Below are positions 1 to 4,667 of a stretch of DNA of 5,684 bases, in pieces. This DNA comes from Bifidobacterium breve (GTDB lineage: Bacteria > Actinomycetota > Actinomycetes > Mycobacteriales > Mycobacteriaceae). Both the position numbers and the translations under genes were made by a program. How positions within the stretch are numbered: position 1 is the stretch's first letter; each line of letters opens with the position of its first letter. The stretch covers positions 1 to 5,684 of the forward strand of contig CALQLM010000102.1 in the NCBI GenBank assembly GCA_943331415.1, read 5' to 3'. The notes under the pieces were generated by a model that ran no database searches, was not told the DNA's origin, and worked only from the letters and a program-made list of their open reading frames with translations.

Positions 1-65
1 ACCTGTGGGGGCAGGGGGCCTTGCGGTTCGAGATCCAGCACGTTCTCACCGTAAGGCCAGGTCAC
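1..65 (-). CDS. Possible 5' fragment of a membrane protein gene downstream of canB (runs off left edge)
   Basis: After the canB stop the minus strand stays open to the window edge in one frame only. That frame is the same as canB's. From a GTG at 65-63 it reads MTWPYGENVLDLEPQGPLPPQ-like residues (key elements WPYGEN, LDL and GPLPPQ). A GPLPP motif is often found just before an Arg-rich turn and a transmembrane helix in actinobacterial membrane proteins, but any helix would lie outside the window. In M. tuberculosis the gene after canB on this strand is, as I recall, Rv3587c, a probable membrane protein. No clear ribosome binding site precedes the GTG, so the true start could be elsewhere. 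GC at third codon positions is only moderately high, and the opposite strand is also open here. The call rests mainly on synteny and residue composition. Confidence 0.35.
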   Translation of the reverse strand, partial: MTWPYGENVLDLEPQGPLPPQ

Positions 66-96
66 CGCGAGCCGTCCGACCGCGCCCGGCGTGTCG

Positions 97-115
97 CCCG
101 GTTGACTCGGGTTTT
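97..115 (+). terminator. Weak hairpin followed by TTTT, just past the canB stop
   Basis: CCCG (97-100) pairs with CGGG (108-111), with a possible extra G-T pair at 101/107, and TTTT follows at 112-115 on the plus strand. The stem has only 4-5 bp. It would act on plus-strand transcription arriving from the left or limit antisense transcription into canB. Read on the minus strand it has no U-tract. This is a marginal candidate only. Confidence 0.15.
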
Positions 116-119
116 CGCG

Positions 120-737
120 TCACTCGCCGATCTCACCGAGGTGCTCGCGCAGTGTGACCCGACCGTCGGCTAGGCGATAGGTCAGTCCCACGATGGCAAG
201 CTCGCCGCGTTCGACCCGGTTGGCGATTTCGGTCGATCTGGCCAGAAGTTGTGTCCCGGTCTCGATCACGTGGCGGGTTTCGAATTCGTCCACCCGGGTC
301 AGTCCTTCTCGGCGACCCAACATGATCGACGGGGTAACCCGTTCCACGATATCCCGGACGAACCCGCCAGGTACACGTCCCTCATCGAGGGCCTCAAGTG
401 TGGCCTGGACCGCACCGCAACTGTCATGACCGAGTACAGCGATCAGCGGAACGTCAAGGACAGCCACCGCGTATTCGATAGAGCCGAGCACCGCTGAGTC
501 GACAACGTGACCCGCGGTGCGCACAACGAACATGTCACCCAGGCCCTGATCGAAGATGATCTCGGCGGCCACCCGGCTGTCGGCGCAACCGAACACCACC
601 GCGGTCGGCCGCTGCGCTACCGCAAGACTGGCCCGGTGCTCGATGCTCTGGCTGGGGTGCTCGGGTCGGCCGGCGACGAACCGCTCGTTACCCTCCTTGA
701 GTGCCGTCCACGCTGCCGCAGGGCTGGTATTCGCCAT
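120..737 (-). CDS. canB: Beta-class carbonic anhydrase
   Basis: A 205-residue zinc enzyme that interconverts CO2 and bicarbonate in the cytoplasm. The beta-class metal and catalytic residues are all visible: Cys51, the Asp53-Arg55 dyad in CADSR (51-55), and His104 and Cys107 in GHDSC (104-107 within it). The substrate-pocket stretch GLGDMFVVRTAGH lies at 65-77. Length and sequence fit M. tuberculosis CanB (Rv3588c), about 207 residues as I recall. I chose the ATG at 737-735 because it gives the family N-terminus (MANTSPAAAW, leading to LKEGNERF). The frame continues upstream without a stop, but only through residues lacking family similarity that overlap mutY. The gene is divergent from mutY with 37 bp between starts. 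No Shine-Dalgarno precedes the ATG, so a leaderless transcript is plausible. The function call is firm; physiological role is inferred from the family. Confidence 0.96.
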   Translation of the reverse strand: MANTSPAAAWTALKEGNERFVAGRPEHPSQSIEHRASLAVAQRPTAVVFGCADSRVAAEIIFDQGLGDMFVVRTAGHVVDSAVLGSIEYAVAVLDVPLIAVLGHDSCGAVQATLEALDEGRVPGGFVRDIVERVTPSIMLGRREGLTRVDEFETRHVIETGTQLLARSTEIANRVERGELAIVGLTYRLADGRVTLREHLGEIGE

Positions 738-774
738 GGGTCGTATTGTGCACTGCCGCTGAGGTGGTGAGTCG
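738..774. promoter_or_regulatory. Divergent canB/mutY promoter region with overlapping -10-like hexamers
   Basis: This 37-bp gap must hold the start signals for canB (left) and mutY (right). On the plus strand TATTGT (744-749) fits the mycobacterial TANNNT -10 and would start an mRNA near 756, giving mutY a leader of about 19 nt with a ribosome site. On the minus strand CACAAT (750-745) ends exactly 7 nt before the canB ATG, the spacing expected for a leaderless transcript, though its first base is not T. No convincing -35 is seen. The two hexamers overlap, so the promoters may exclude one another. Confidence 0.4.
761..767 (+). promoter_or_regulatory. Ribosome binding site of mutY
   Basis: GAGGTGG lies 7 nt upstream of the ATG at 775 and supports that start over in-frame alternatives further in. 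The spacing is normal. Confidence 0.6.
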
Positions 775-1668
775 ATGAGTATCCCCGCCGAGGATCTCGT
801 CGCGTGGTTCACGCGGGCCAAGCGCGAGTTGCCGTGGCGCGCGCCCGGAGTGAGCCCGTGGCAGATCATGGTCAGTGAGTTCATGCTCCAGCAGACCCCG
901 GTGGCGCGGGTGGCGCCGATCTGGGTGGAATGGATCGCAAGATGGCCCACACCATCGGCGACCGCGTCGGCGAGTGCCGCCGACGTGCTTCGGGCCTGGG
1001 GCAAGCTCGGCTATCCACGGCGGGCGAAGCGACTGCATGAATGCGCCGTCATGATCGCCGAGGAGCATGGTGATGTGGTTCCCGATGACGTAGACACACT
1101 GCTCGGGCTGCCGGGTGTTGGCGCCTACACCGCACGTGCGGTGGCCTGCTTCGCCTACCGCAAGCGGGTGCCCGTGGTCGACACCAATGTCCGTAGGGTG
1201 GTGGCGCGCGCGATCGCTGGACGGGCCGATGCGGGTAATCCATCGACGGTCCGCGACCACGCTGAGGTCGAAGCCCTACTGCCCAATGACGCTCTGGCAG
1301 CAGATTTTTCGGCCGCTCTGATGGAGTTGGGTGCGACGGTGTGTACTGCGCGCTCGCCCAAATGCGGGCTGTGTCCGCTCACGGTATGCGCATGGCGTGA
1401 TGCCGGATACCCGATCGGTGACGGCCCCGCGCGGCCGACACAGCGCTACACCGGAACTGATCGGCAGGTTCGAGGGAAACTACTCGACGTACTGCGGGCG
1501 AATTCGACGCCCGTGCCGCGGGCGCAACTCGACGTGGTGTGGCTGACCGATACCGCGCAGCGCGACCGCGCTCTGGATTCGCTTCTGGTGGACGGCCTGG
1601 TGGAGCAGACGGCCGATGGCCGCTTCGCCCTTGCGGGCGAAGGCGAAGGCGACAATTCGGGCACTTAG
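775..1668 (+). CDS. mutY: A/G-specific adenine DNA glycosylase MutY
   Basis: A 297-residue base-excision repair enzyme that removes adenine mispaired with 8-oxoguanine. The helix-hairpin-helix glycosylase core runs from about residue 8 to 205. Visible motifs are the catalytic Glu35 in SEFMLQQT (34-41), the hairpin LPGVGAYTA (112-120), and Asp136 in VVDTNVRR (134-141). The iron-sulfur ligands are Cys190, Cys197, Cys200 and Cys205. Their spacing is C-X6-C-X2-C-X4-C, one residue shorter in the last loop than the X5 of E. coli MutY; my recollection of M. tuberculosis MutY also gives X4. The C-terminus (about 232-286) is too short for the usual NUDIX-like 8-oxoG recognition domain and reads more like a winged helix. 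The protein ends in an acidic Gly/Glu tail encoded by short near-repeats. The M. tuberculosis protein is about 304 residues as I recall. The ATG at 775 is preceded by a good ribosome site. Confidence 0.95.
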   Translation: MSIPAEDLVAWFTRAKRELPWRAPGVSPWQIMVSEFMLQQTPVARVAPIWVEWIARWPTPSATASASAADVLRAWGKLGYPRRAKRLHECAVMIAEEHGDVVPDDVDTLLGLPGVGAYTARAVACFAYRKRVPVVDTNVRRVVARAIAGRADAGNPSTVRDHAEVEALLPNDALAADFSAALMELGATVCTARSPKCGLCPLTVCAWRDAGYPIGDGPARPTQRYTGTDRQVRGKLLDVLRANSTPVPRAQLDVVWLTDTAQRDRALDSLLVDGLVEQTADGRFALAGEGEGDNSGT

Positions 1669-1675
1669 TGCCCGA
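1657..1675 (+). terminator. Perfect 8-bp inverted repeat over the mutY stop codon
   Basis: TCGGGCAC (1657-1664), loop TTA (1665-1667), GTGCCCGA (1668-1675). The mutY TAG (1666-1668) starts in the loop and ends on the first base of the right arm. All eight pairs are Watson-Crick, and a further T-G pair at 1656/1676 is possible. No U-tract follows, so this could be a U-less hairpin terminator or attenuator, an mRNA-stability element, or a protein-binding palindrome. The right arm leads directly into an AGGAGG. Confidence 0.45.
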
Positions 1676-1740
1676 GGAGGAGCCGAGCACACAACACCCG
1701 AAGGCGACGATGCGGGTCAATAGGGCACGAGGAGAACAAC
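1669..1740 (+). promoter_or_regulatory. 72-bp mutY-membrane gene spacer with two Shine-Dalgarno-like sites
   Basis: GAGGAG at 1729-1734 lies 6 nt before the GTG at 1741 and fixes the start of the next gene. A second, perfect AGGAGG at 1675-1680 has no ATG, GTG or TTG at a usable distance and is an orphan. I find no clear TANNNT -10 at a useful position, so the downstream gene may depend on transcription through mutY. Confidence 0.5.
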
Positions 1741-2079
1741 GTGAACACATTCGCGACAATCGGCGCTGGTATCTCGGTTGCGGCCGGAGTGCTCGGCTTC
1801 ATCTGGCCGCACCGGGTCAGCAAGGTCATCGGACTCGGTCTGCCGTCGCAGTTGGCGATCTCGGAATTCCGCGCCACCTACGGCGGGCTGTTCATCGGCG
1901 CAGGCGTGGCCGTGTTGATTATCGGGTCCAGTGACGCGGCCAGAGTGCTGGGCGCCGCCTGGGCCGGGGCCTGCATCGCCCGGGCCGTATCAGTCGTCAT
2001 TGACCGATCCCGGTCCAAGGAAAACATCGCCGGGCTCGCCATCGAGGCGACAGTCGCCGTGCTGCTCCTACTCGGCTAG
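1741..2079 (+). CDS. Small four-helix membrane protein, DUF4345-like
   Basis: A 112-residue hydrophobic protein starting at GTG with a GAGGAG ribosome site 6 nt upstream. Four predicted membrane helices are visible at about 4-22, 46-62, 66-87 and 96-112, which would put both ends in the cytoplasm. Polar residues stand out in the hydrophobic background: Glu42 and Arg44 in SEFRATYGG, Arg81, Asp88-Arg89, and Glu102. The E-x-R-x-x-YGG pattern after helix 1 resembles the DUF4345 family, whose function I do not know. The gene lies in the same direction as mutY and may be cotranscribed. The TAG at 2077-2079 cuts the protein one residue after helix 4. The same frame then continues for 33 sense codons of Pro-Gln-His-Gly-Gly repeats. 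In M. tuberculosis this position is, as I recall, taken by PE_PGRS58. Confidence 0.8.
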   Translation: MNTFATIGAGISVAAGVLGFIWPHRVSKVIGLGLPSQLAISEFRATYGGLFIGAGVAVLIIGSSDAARVLGAAWAGACIARAVSVVIDRSRSKENIAGLAIEATVAVLLLLG

Positions 2080-2181
2080 AACCCCGCGGCACCGCCCAGT
2101 CCCCAGCACGGTGGTCCCCAGCACGGTGGTCCCCAGCACGGTGGTCCCCAGCACGGTGGTCCCCAGTACGGCCGGCCCTAG
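2080..2181 (+). other. In-frame Pro/Gln/Gly-rich tail beyond the TAG of the membrane gene
   Basis: Directly after the TAG at 2077-2079 the same frame reads N-P-A-A-P-P-S, then Pro-Gln-His-Gly-Gly four times, then P-Q-Y-G-R-P and a TAG at 2179-2181. This is 33 sense codons. The composition resembles low-complexity C-terminal tails of mycobacterial membrane proteins. The final TAG sits in CTAG (2178-2181), whose other strand gives the hydrolase stop codon, as is common for tightly packed convergent genes. This suggests the tail once belonged, or through read-through still belongs, to the protein. It may equally be non-coding now. Confidence 0.5.
2101..2175. repeat. 15-bp tandem repeat: four perfect units plus one diverged unit
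   Basis: The unit CCCCAGCACGGTGGT occurs four times without a mismatch at 2101-2115, 2116-2130, 2131-2145 and 2146-2160. A diverged fifth copy (CCCCAGTACGGCCGG) lies at 2161-2175. The perfect identity points to recent expansion by slippage, so copy number probably varies between strains. The minus strand carries five GGGG tracts at 15-nt intervals, with 11-nt gaps that are long for a G-quadruplex. The array fills most of the gap between two convergent genes. Confidence 0.95.
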
Positions 2182-2945
2182 TCCGGCGGCAGAGCGCTGA
2201 GGAAGGCCTCGACAGCCCGGCGATAGTCCTCCGGTGCGTCATCGTGAACCAAATGGCCCGCACCGGCAACCCGGACATAGGTGGCGCGTTCACCGGCCAA
2301 CGCCGCCATCCTGATCATCTGCCCGGGTGGGACAACTGAGTCGCCGGCCTCGATCAGCAGAACCGGAGCCTTCACCGCCTGCCACTGCGACCAGTAGTCC
2401 CGGGTCCCCCACTCGGCCGCGATCGCTATCCAGCTCTGTGGCTTCCCATGCAGACTCCAGCCGGTGGGTGTGCGGTCGAAAGCCTCCAGAAAGTATCTGC
2501 CGGCGGTGGGTCCGAACTCGGCGAAAATCTCTTCAGCGGAATTGAATTCCTCGGGCAGTGCGTGCAGCCACGGTTCCCACTGCCCGACGGTTCGGCCAAC
2601 AAAATCGGCCGCCATGTCCTCCACCACCAGCGCGCTGACGAGTTCAGGTTGGGCTGCGGCCAGACACCATGAGTGCAACCCGCCCATGGAGTGGCCGATC
2701 AGTGTCGCGGGTGCCCGGAGTGTGCCGACGGCCGACCCCAGCTCAGTGACAAACCGCTCGGTGCTGATCGGCCCGGCGTCATCGGCATCACCGCCGCGAT
2801 GCCAGGGCGCGTCGTAGGTATAGACCGAACCGAGTCGGGTCAGCCACGGCAGCTGACGCGACCAGGTACTGCCACGCCCCATCAACCCATGCACAAGCAC
2901 CAGCGGACGGCCGCTACCGCCGCGGTGGGTCAGCCAAGAGCTCAC
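2178..2945 (-). CDS. Alpha/beta-fold hydrolase (Rv3591c-like)
   Basis: A 255-residue alpha/beta hydrolase with a complete apparent catalytic triad. The nucleophile is Ser86 in GHSMGG (84-89). The acid is probably Asp202 in EAGDSVVPPG, and the histidine is His231 in GAGHLVHDD. The oxyanion-hole motif HGLMGRGSTW lies at 19-28 after strand LVLV. There is no signal peptide, so the protein is probably cytoplasmic. The substrate is unknown; the fold covers esterases, lipases, C-C hydrolases and epoxide hydrolases. The sequence closely follows what I recall of M. tuberculosis Rv3591c. The start is GTG at 2945-2943, chosen because it gives the family N-terminus (MSSWLTHRGG). The ATG at 2953 is out of frame and soon reaches a stop. 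Only a weak GGGA lies upstream. The gene is divergent from mhuD across 53 bp and converges on the small membrane gene, with the repeat array in between. Confidence 0.92.
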   Translation of the reverse strand: MSSWLTHRGGSGRPLVLVHGLMGRGSTWSRQLPWLTRLGSVYTYDAPWHRGGDADDAGPISTERFVTELGSAVGTLRAPATLIGHSMGGLHSWCLAAAQPELVSALVVEDMAADFVGRTVGQWEPWLHALPEEFNSAEEIFAEFGPTAGRYFLEAFDRTPTGWSLHGKPQSWIAIAAEWGTRDYWSQWQAVKAPVLLIEAGDSVVPPGQMIRMAALAGERATYVRVAGAGHLVHDDAPEDYRRAVEAFLSALPPD

Positions 2946-2998
2946 CGTCCCATCTTGGCCTGAGTCGGTCCATTGGTGGGCGCGGTAGCCTAGGCGCC
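2946..2998. promoter_or_regulatory. Divergent hydrolase/mhuD promoter region with a symmetric TAGCCTA
   Basis: The heptamer TAGCCTA (2986-2992) contains a TANNNT -10 on both strands: TAGCCT (2986-2991) forward and TAGGCT (2992-2987) reverse. The forward element ends 7 nt before the mhuD ATG, with no Shine-Dalgarno between, which is the pattern of a leaderless mycobacterial mRNA. The reverse element would give the hydrolase mRNA a leader of roughly 35 nt. Arms GGCGC (2979-2983) and GCGCC (2994-2998) flank the site as a 5-bp inverted repeat and could form an operator or a hairpin against the ATG. No convincing -35 is visible. Confidence 0.45.
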
Positions 2999-3316
2999 AT
3001 GACCGTGGTGAAGATCAACGCAATCGAGGTGCCGCCGGACTCCGGCCCTGAGTTGGAGAAGCGATTCGCCCACCGGGCCCACGCGGTCGACAACCAGCCG
3101 GGATTTCTCGGCTTCCAGTTACTGCGGCCGGTCAAGGGTGACGACCGCTATTTCGTGGTTACCCAGTGGGAGTCCGAGGAGGCCTTCCAGGCATGGGTCG
3201 CAGGTCCGGCCATTGCCGCCCATGCCGGCGAGCGGGCCAACCCGGTGTCCACCGGTTCCTCGCTGCTCGAGTTCGAGGTTGTGCTGGACGTTGCCAGGTC
3301 CGACGCAAAGGGTTAG
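2999..3316 (+). CDS. mhuD: Heme-degrading monooxygenase MhuD (mycobilin-producing)
   Basis: A 105-residue ABM-fold (dimeric ferredoxin-like) protein of the IsdG/MhuD group. It cleaves heme oxidatively and frees iron. The tuberculosis enzyme makes mycobilins without releasing carbon monoxide. The residues known to matter in MhuD are all present: Asn7 in VVKINAIEV, Arg26, Trp66 in FQAWV, and the heme-ligating His75 in IAAHAGER. The sequence is nearly identical to M. tuberculosis Rv3592 as I recall it, apart from the last ten residues. The protein has no signal peptide and is cytoplasmic. The ATG at 2999 has no ribosome site but lies 7 nt after a TANNNT hexamer, so leaderless translation is likely. 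The 3' end overlaps lpqF by 26 nt. I see no good IdeR iron box upstream, although the enzyme supplies iron from heme. Confidence 0.96.
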   Translation: MTVVKINAIEVPPDSGPELEKRFAHRAHAVDNQPGFLGFQLLRPVKGDDRYFVVTQWESEEAFQAWVAGPAIAAHAGERANPVSTGSSLLEFEVVLDVARSDAKG

Positions 3317-4652
3317 CGCGTCCCGGCCAGTACGCCGGGCGGTGGCAGCCACCACCGCGATCGCAACTATCGCCGCGGTGGCGACCGGATGCACATCGCC
3401 CACTGCGCCGGCAGCCAGTCCGGGTGTGCGGATCGAAACGAACACACCGCAGGGCGTCCGGGCGCAACAGGTCATGGACATGTTGAATTCCGATTGGCCC
3501 ATCGGGAAAGTCAGTGTCACAACATTGGCTGCGCCCGACATGGTGGATCCGATCGAGGCGACCATGGAGTCACTATGGTGGGACCGTCCCTACACCCTGA
3601 CCGGAGTGGAGATCGGCGCCGGCTCGGCTCGACTGCATCTGATCACCTCGTTCGGAGCGAGCGAAGACATCGAGTTACGAACCAATGACCAGACCATGGT
3701 CACTCGGATGGTGGCCACCACCCGGAAGCCGACAATCAACTCCTGGCAGGACATTGACACCGCACTCGGCCGCACCGGAGCGCGCTACTCGTATCAGGTC
3801 TCAAAGGTCAACGACGGCAACTGTGAAAAGATCGCGGGCACCAACACCGACGAATCATTGCCGCTCGCTTCGATTTTCAAAACCTATGTGCTTTTCGCGG
3901 TCGAGGATGCGGTGCTGGCCGGGACCCTGCGATGGAACGACCCGCTGACCATTACCAGTGAGGCCAAAAAACTCGGATCATCGGGATTCGACAAACTACC
4001 CGCTGGCTCGCAGATCACTGTCCGCCAGGCGGCCGGCAAGATGATCTCCACCAGTGACAACATGGCCACCGATCTACTGATCGAGCGACTCGGCACCCCG
4101 GCAATCGAACAGGCGCTGGTTCGCGCGGGCCATCACGACCCGGCCAGCATGACGCCCTTCCCCACGATGCGCGAACTGTTCTCGGTCGGCTGGGGCAATC
4201 CGGACGTACGCGAACAATGGAAGAACGCCACCCCCGCAGACCGGGCGGAGTTGCTCAAACAAGCTAATGCCCGCCCCTACGAACCCGATCCGCTTCGCAC
4301 GCATGCGCCGGGCTCCGCCTACGGCGCGGAGTGGTACGGCAGCGCAGAAGACATCTGTCGCGTCCATGCGCGGCTACAGCACAACGCAGTCGGTCCGGCT
4401 GCGCCGGTTCGAGCCATCATGTCTGAGATTCCGGGAATCGATCTGGATCGCACCCAGTGGCCCTATATCGGCGCCAAGGCCGGAAATCTGCCCGGCGATC
4501 TCACTTTCAGCTGGTACGCGGTTGATCGCACCGGTCAGGCCTGGGTGGTCAGCTTCCAGCTCAACTGGCCTCGCTACCACAGCCCCAATGCCGGCGGCTG
4601 GGTGATGTCGATCATCAAGGGAGTCTTTGCGATGCTGCCGCGCTACCGCTGA
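3291..4652 (+). CDS. lpqF: Lipoprotein LpqF with ORF12-type N-terminal and class A beta-lactamase-like domains
   Basis: A 453-residue envelope lipoprotein. From the TTG at 3291 the signal peptide has an Arg-rich start (Arg7, 12, 15, 16), an Ala/Thr/Ile core (17-32) and the lipobox VATGC with lipidated Cys34. An N-terminal domain (about 48-145) resembles that of the clavulanate-cluster protein ORF12. A penicillin-recognising serine hydrolase domain follows, with Ser194-x-x-Lys197 (SIFK), Ser255-Asp-Asn257, and Lys396-Ala-Gly398 where class A enzymes have KTG. The Ser-to-SDN gap is 61 residues and the SDN-to-Lys gap 141, against about 104 in class A beta-lactamases, so there is an insertion. 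No Glu166-type omega-loop motif is evident, so efficient beta-lactam hydrolysis is doubtful. Only TTG codons (3279, 3291) keep the Arg-rich n-region; the GTG at 3342 would lose it. The length matches M. tuberculosis LpqF (about 452). It overlaps mhuD by 26 nt and is probably translationally coupled to it. The true substrate is unknown. Confidence 0.88.
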   Translation: MPGPTQRVSASRPVRRAVAATTAIATIAAVATGCTSPTAPAASPGVRIETNTPQGVRAQQVMDMLNSDWPIGKVSVTTLAAPDMVDPIEATMESLWWDRPYTLTGVEIGAGSARLHLITSFGASEDIELRTNDQTMVTRMVATTRKPTINSWQDIDTALGRTGARYSYQVSKVNDGNCEKIAGTNTDESLPLASIFKTYVLFAVEDAVLAGTLRWNDPLTITSEAKKLGSSGFDKLPAGSQITVRQAAGKMISTSDNMATDLLIERLGTPAIEQALVRAGHHDPASMTPFPTMRELFSVGWGNPDVREQWKNATPADRAELLKQANARPYEPDPLRTHAPGSAYGAEWYGSAEDICRVHARLQHNAVGPAAPVRAIMSEIPGIDLDRTQWPYIGAKAGNLPGDLTFSWYAVDRTGQAWVVSFQLNWPRYHSPNAGGWVMSIIKGVFAMLPRYR

Positions 4653-4667
4653 AACACCGCAGAGACA
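4653..4667. other. 15-bp gap between convergent lpqF and clpC1 stops
   Basis: The lpqF TGA (4650-4652) and the clpC1 TAG (4670-4668 on the minus strand) are separated by 15 bp. No hairpin or T-tract is visible here, so transcripts of the two genes probably overlap at their 3' ends unless Rho ends them. In M. tuberculosis, Rv3594 and PE_PGRS59 lie in this position as I recall; here nothing does. Confidence 0.7.

Noticed and set aside
738..1004. An upstream extension of canB to an ATG at 1004 (294 residues).
   Set aside because: The extra residues have no carbonic anhydrase similarity and lie antisense to the conserved mutY core; the family N-terminus begins at 737.
1621..1720. A short GGCGAA-type repeat at the mutY 3' end as a separate repeat element.
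   Set aside because: Only about three imperfect 6-bp copies occur (around 1634-1651), explained by the Gly/Glu-rich protein tail.
2101..2175. The tandem array as a CRISPR array or iteron-type origin.
   Set aside because: There are no spacers between units, no cas genes or replication gene nearby, and the units are directly abutting 15-mers.
1931..2200. A plus-strand frame with Pro-Ser-Thr-Val-Val repeats across the minisatellite.
   Set aside because: It starts inside the membrane gene in a shadow frame and its repeats are just another reading of the 15-bp unit. The Pro-Gln-His-Gly-Gly frame is in phase with a real gene.
2977..2998. A possible IdeR/DtxR iron box upstream of mhuD, because TAGCCTA matches the centre of the consensus.
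   Set aside because: Aligned to the 19-bp consensus only about 9 positions agree, nearly all in the central seven; the outer half-sites (TTAGG and CCTAA) are absent.
3138..3290. A longer lpqF starting at ATG 3138 (504 residues).
   Set aside because: It would overlap most of the 3' half of mhuD and bury the signal peptide and lipobox about 85 residues from the start. The shorter start gives the family length.
3291..4652. lpqF as a true class A beta-lactamase resistance gene.
   Set aside because: KTG is replaced by KAG, no Glu166-type motif is seen and the motif spacing differs; it fits the LpqF/ORF12 group better.
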